Positions 5,790 through 6,309 of a DNA stretch of 6,309 bases are shown here, piece after piece. The notes under the pieces were generated by a model that was not told the DNA's origin, did not search any database, and saw only the letters and a program-made list of their open reading frames with translations. The DNA is from Clostridia bacterium (GTDB lineage Bacteria > Bacillota > Clostridia > Oscillospirales > CAG-272). The number at the start of each line of letters is the position of its first letter. Position 1 is the first letter of the stretch. Made by a program: the position numbers and the translations under genes. The DNA is taken from the NCBI GenBank assembly GCA_900769475.1, contig CAAGGQ010000214.1, positions 1 through 6,309 of the forward strand, written 5' to 3'.

Positions 5790-6309
5790 TCACGAAAAAT
5801 ACTCTGCAACAAAGTCGCCAAAGGCATTGTTTCCACAGCCCAGCCAGGCCACCACGCGATGGCTGTGGGGCAGGAGCATCAGCCGCTGTCCGCGCATGCC
5901 GCCCTTGCCCCAGGCGTTGCCGTTCTTGTGGGGCTTTAATTCGTAGCCCTTGGAAAGCACGGTGTCGACCCATTGCTCCGAGAGGATGCGCTGTCCCTCG
6001 TACACGCCGCGGTTCAGATAGAGGGCGCCCAGCTTGATCAGATCCTCAATGCGTAAATAGAGTCCCGTGGCGCCCATGGCGTGTCCCATGGGGCAATGAC
6101 TCCAGGCGACCTCGCGGTATTGCAGAGGAAGGAACAAATATTTCCATAGAAAATCGTCCAGGGGTATTCCGGCTCTCTTTTCCACGATTCTGGAAAGCAG
6201 ATAGTACGCCGCGTCGGTGTAGGTTGCGGTTGTACCGTCAAAATCGGCGCGGATCGGGGCGTTCAAAACATAAGAAAGATAATCGCGCCCAAAGGCGGTG
6301 GCATCCTGA
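5790..6309 (-). CDS. Beta-lactamase-fold serine hydrolase, C-terminal part
   Basis: The - strand frame is open from the right edge to the TGA at 5792-5790, giving the last 172 residues. The N-terminal part, including the SxxK nucleophile motif, is outside the window. Seen: YTDAAYYLLSRIVEKRAG (window residues 30-47), matching the second active-site motif Y-S/T-N/D of class C-type penicillin-binding enzymes; GATGLYLRIEDLIKLG (79-94), a family-typical stretch; and GKGGMRGQRLMLLP (134-147), which probably holds the third K/H-x-G motif. The family (Pfam Beta-lactamase, PF00144) includes class C beta-lactamases, DD-peptidases, esterases and 6-aminohexanoate hydrolase-like proteins. The sequence does not decide between them and gives no ground to call it a resistance gene. 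The TTG at 6266 is not taken as the start because coding-like sequence continues upstream to the edge. Any signal peptide would be off-window. Confidence 0.85.
   Translation of the reverse strand, partial: QDATAFGRDYLSYVLNAPIRADFDGTTATYTDAAYYLLSRIVEKRAGIPLDDFLWKYLFLPLQYREVAWSHCPMGHAMGATGLYLRIEDLIKLGALYLNRGVYEGQRILSEQWVDTVLSKGYELKPHKNGNAWGKGGMRGQRLMLLPHSHRVVAWLGCGNNAFGDFVAEYFS

Overview
The window looks like chromosomal DNA of a Gram-positive anaerobe of the class Clostridia, probably near the Oscillospiraceae/Ruminococcaceae. This is inferred from a perfect CIRCE operator in front of groES-groEL, strong AGGAGG-type ribosome sites, a clostridial-style endonuclease III (RLSAQCTD and DTHC motifs), and an incomplete gene resembling the large FAD-dependent oxidoreductases common in that class. 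The DNA is fairly GC-rich, but the intergenic control regions are AT-rich. No RNA gene, insertion sequence, CRISPR array or prophage gene was seen.

Layout from left to right. (1) At 1-430 (+) is the C-terminal end of a probable FAD-dependent oxidoreductase, cut by the window edge. (2) A 19-bp perfect hairpin at 446-487 ends it and, on the other strand, overlaps the stop codon of the converging gene. (3) At 486-1253 (-) is a Cof-type HAD phosphatase, preceded on the same strand by groEL (1340-2968) and groES (2987-3274). The groESL promoter (3356-3383) and CIRCE (3318-3344) form a standard HrcA-controlled heat-shock unit. (4) Divergent from it, at 3527-4849 (+), is an alanine/glycine:cation symporter family (AGCS) transporter with its own candidate promoter. 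(5) At 4936-5586 (+) is endonuclease III (nth), with a near-consensus promoter at 4878-4906. (6) The nth 3' region holds a compact 48-bp element made of two 8-bp hairpins enclosed by a 4-bp stem (5633-5680), then a bidirectional terminator (5716-5743). (7) At 5790-6309 (-) is the C-terminal part of a beta-lactamase-fold serine hydrolase, cut by the right edge.

The genes are mostly independent housekeeping units rather than one pathway: protein folding under heat-shock control, base-excision repair, amino-acid uptake, sugar-phosphate or nucleotide dephosphorylation, and two edge fragments. I do not see a convincing undescribed multi-gene system. The most unusual structure is the twin-hairpin palindrome downstream of nth, which looks like a member of a dispersed repeat family. 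Smaller points of interest are the divergent signature motifs of the transporter and the terminator that overlaps a stop codon.
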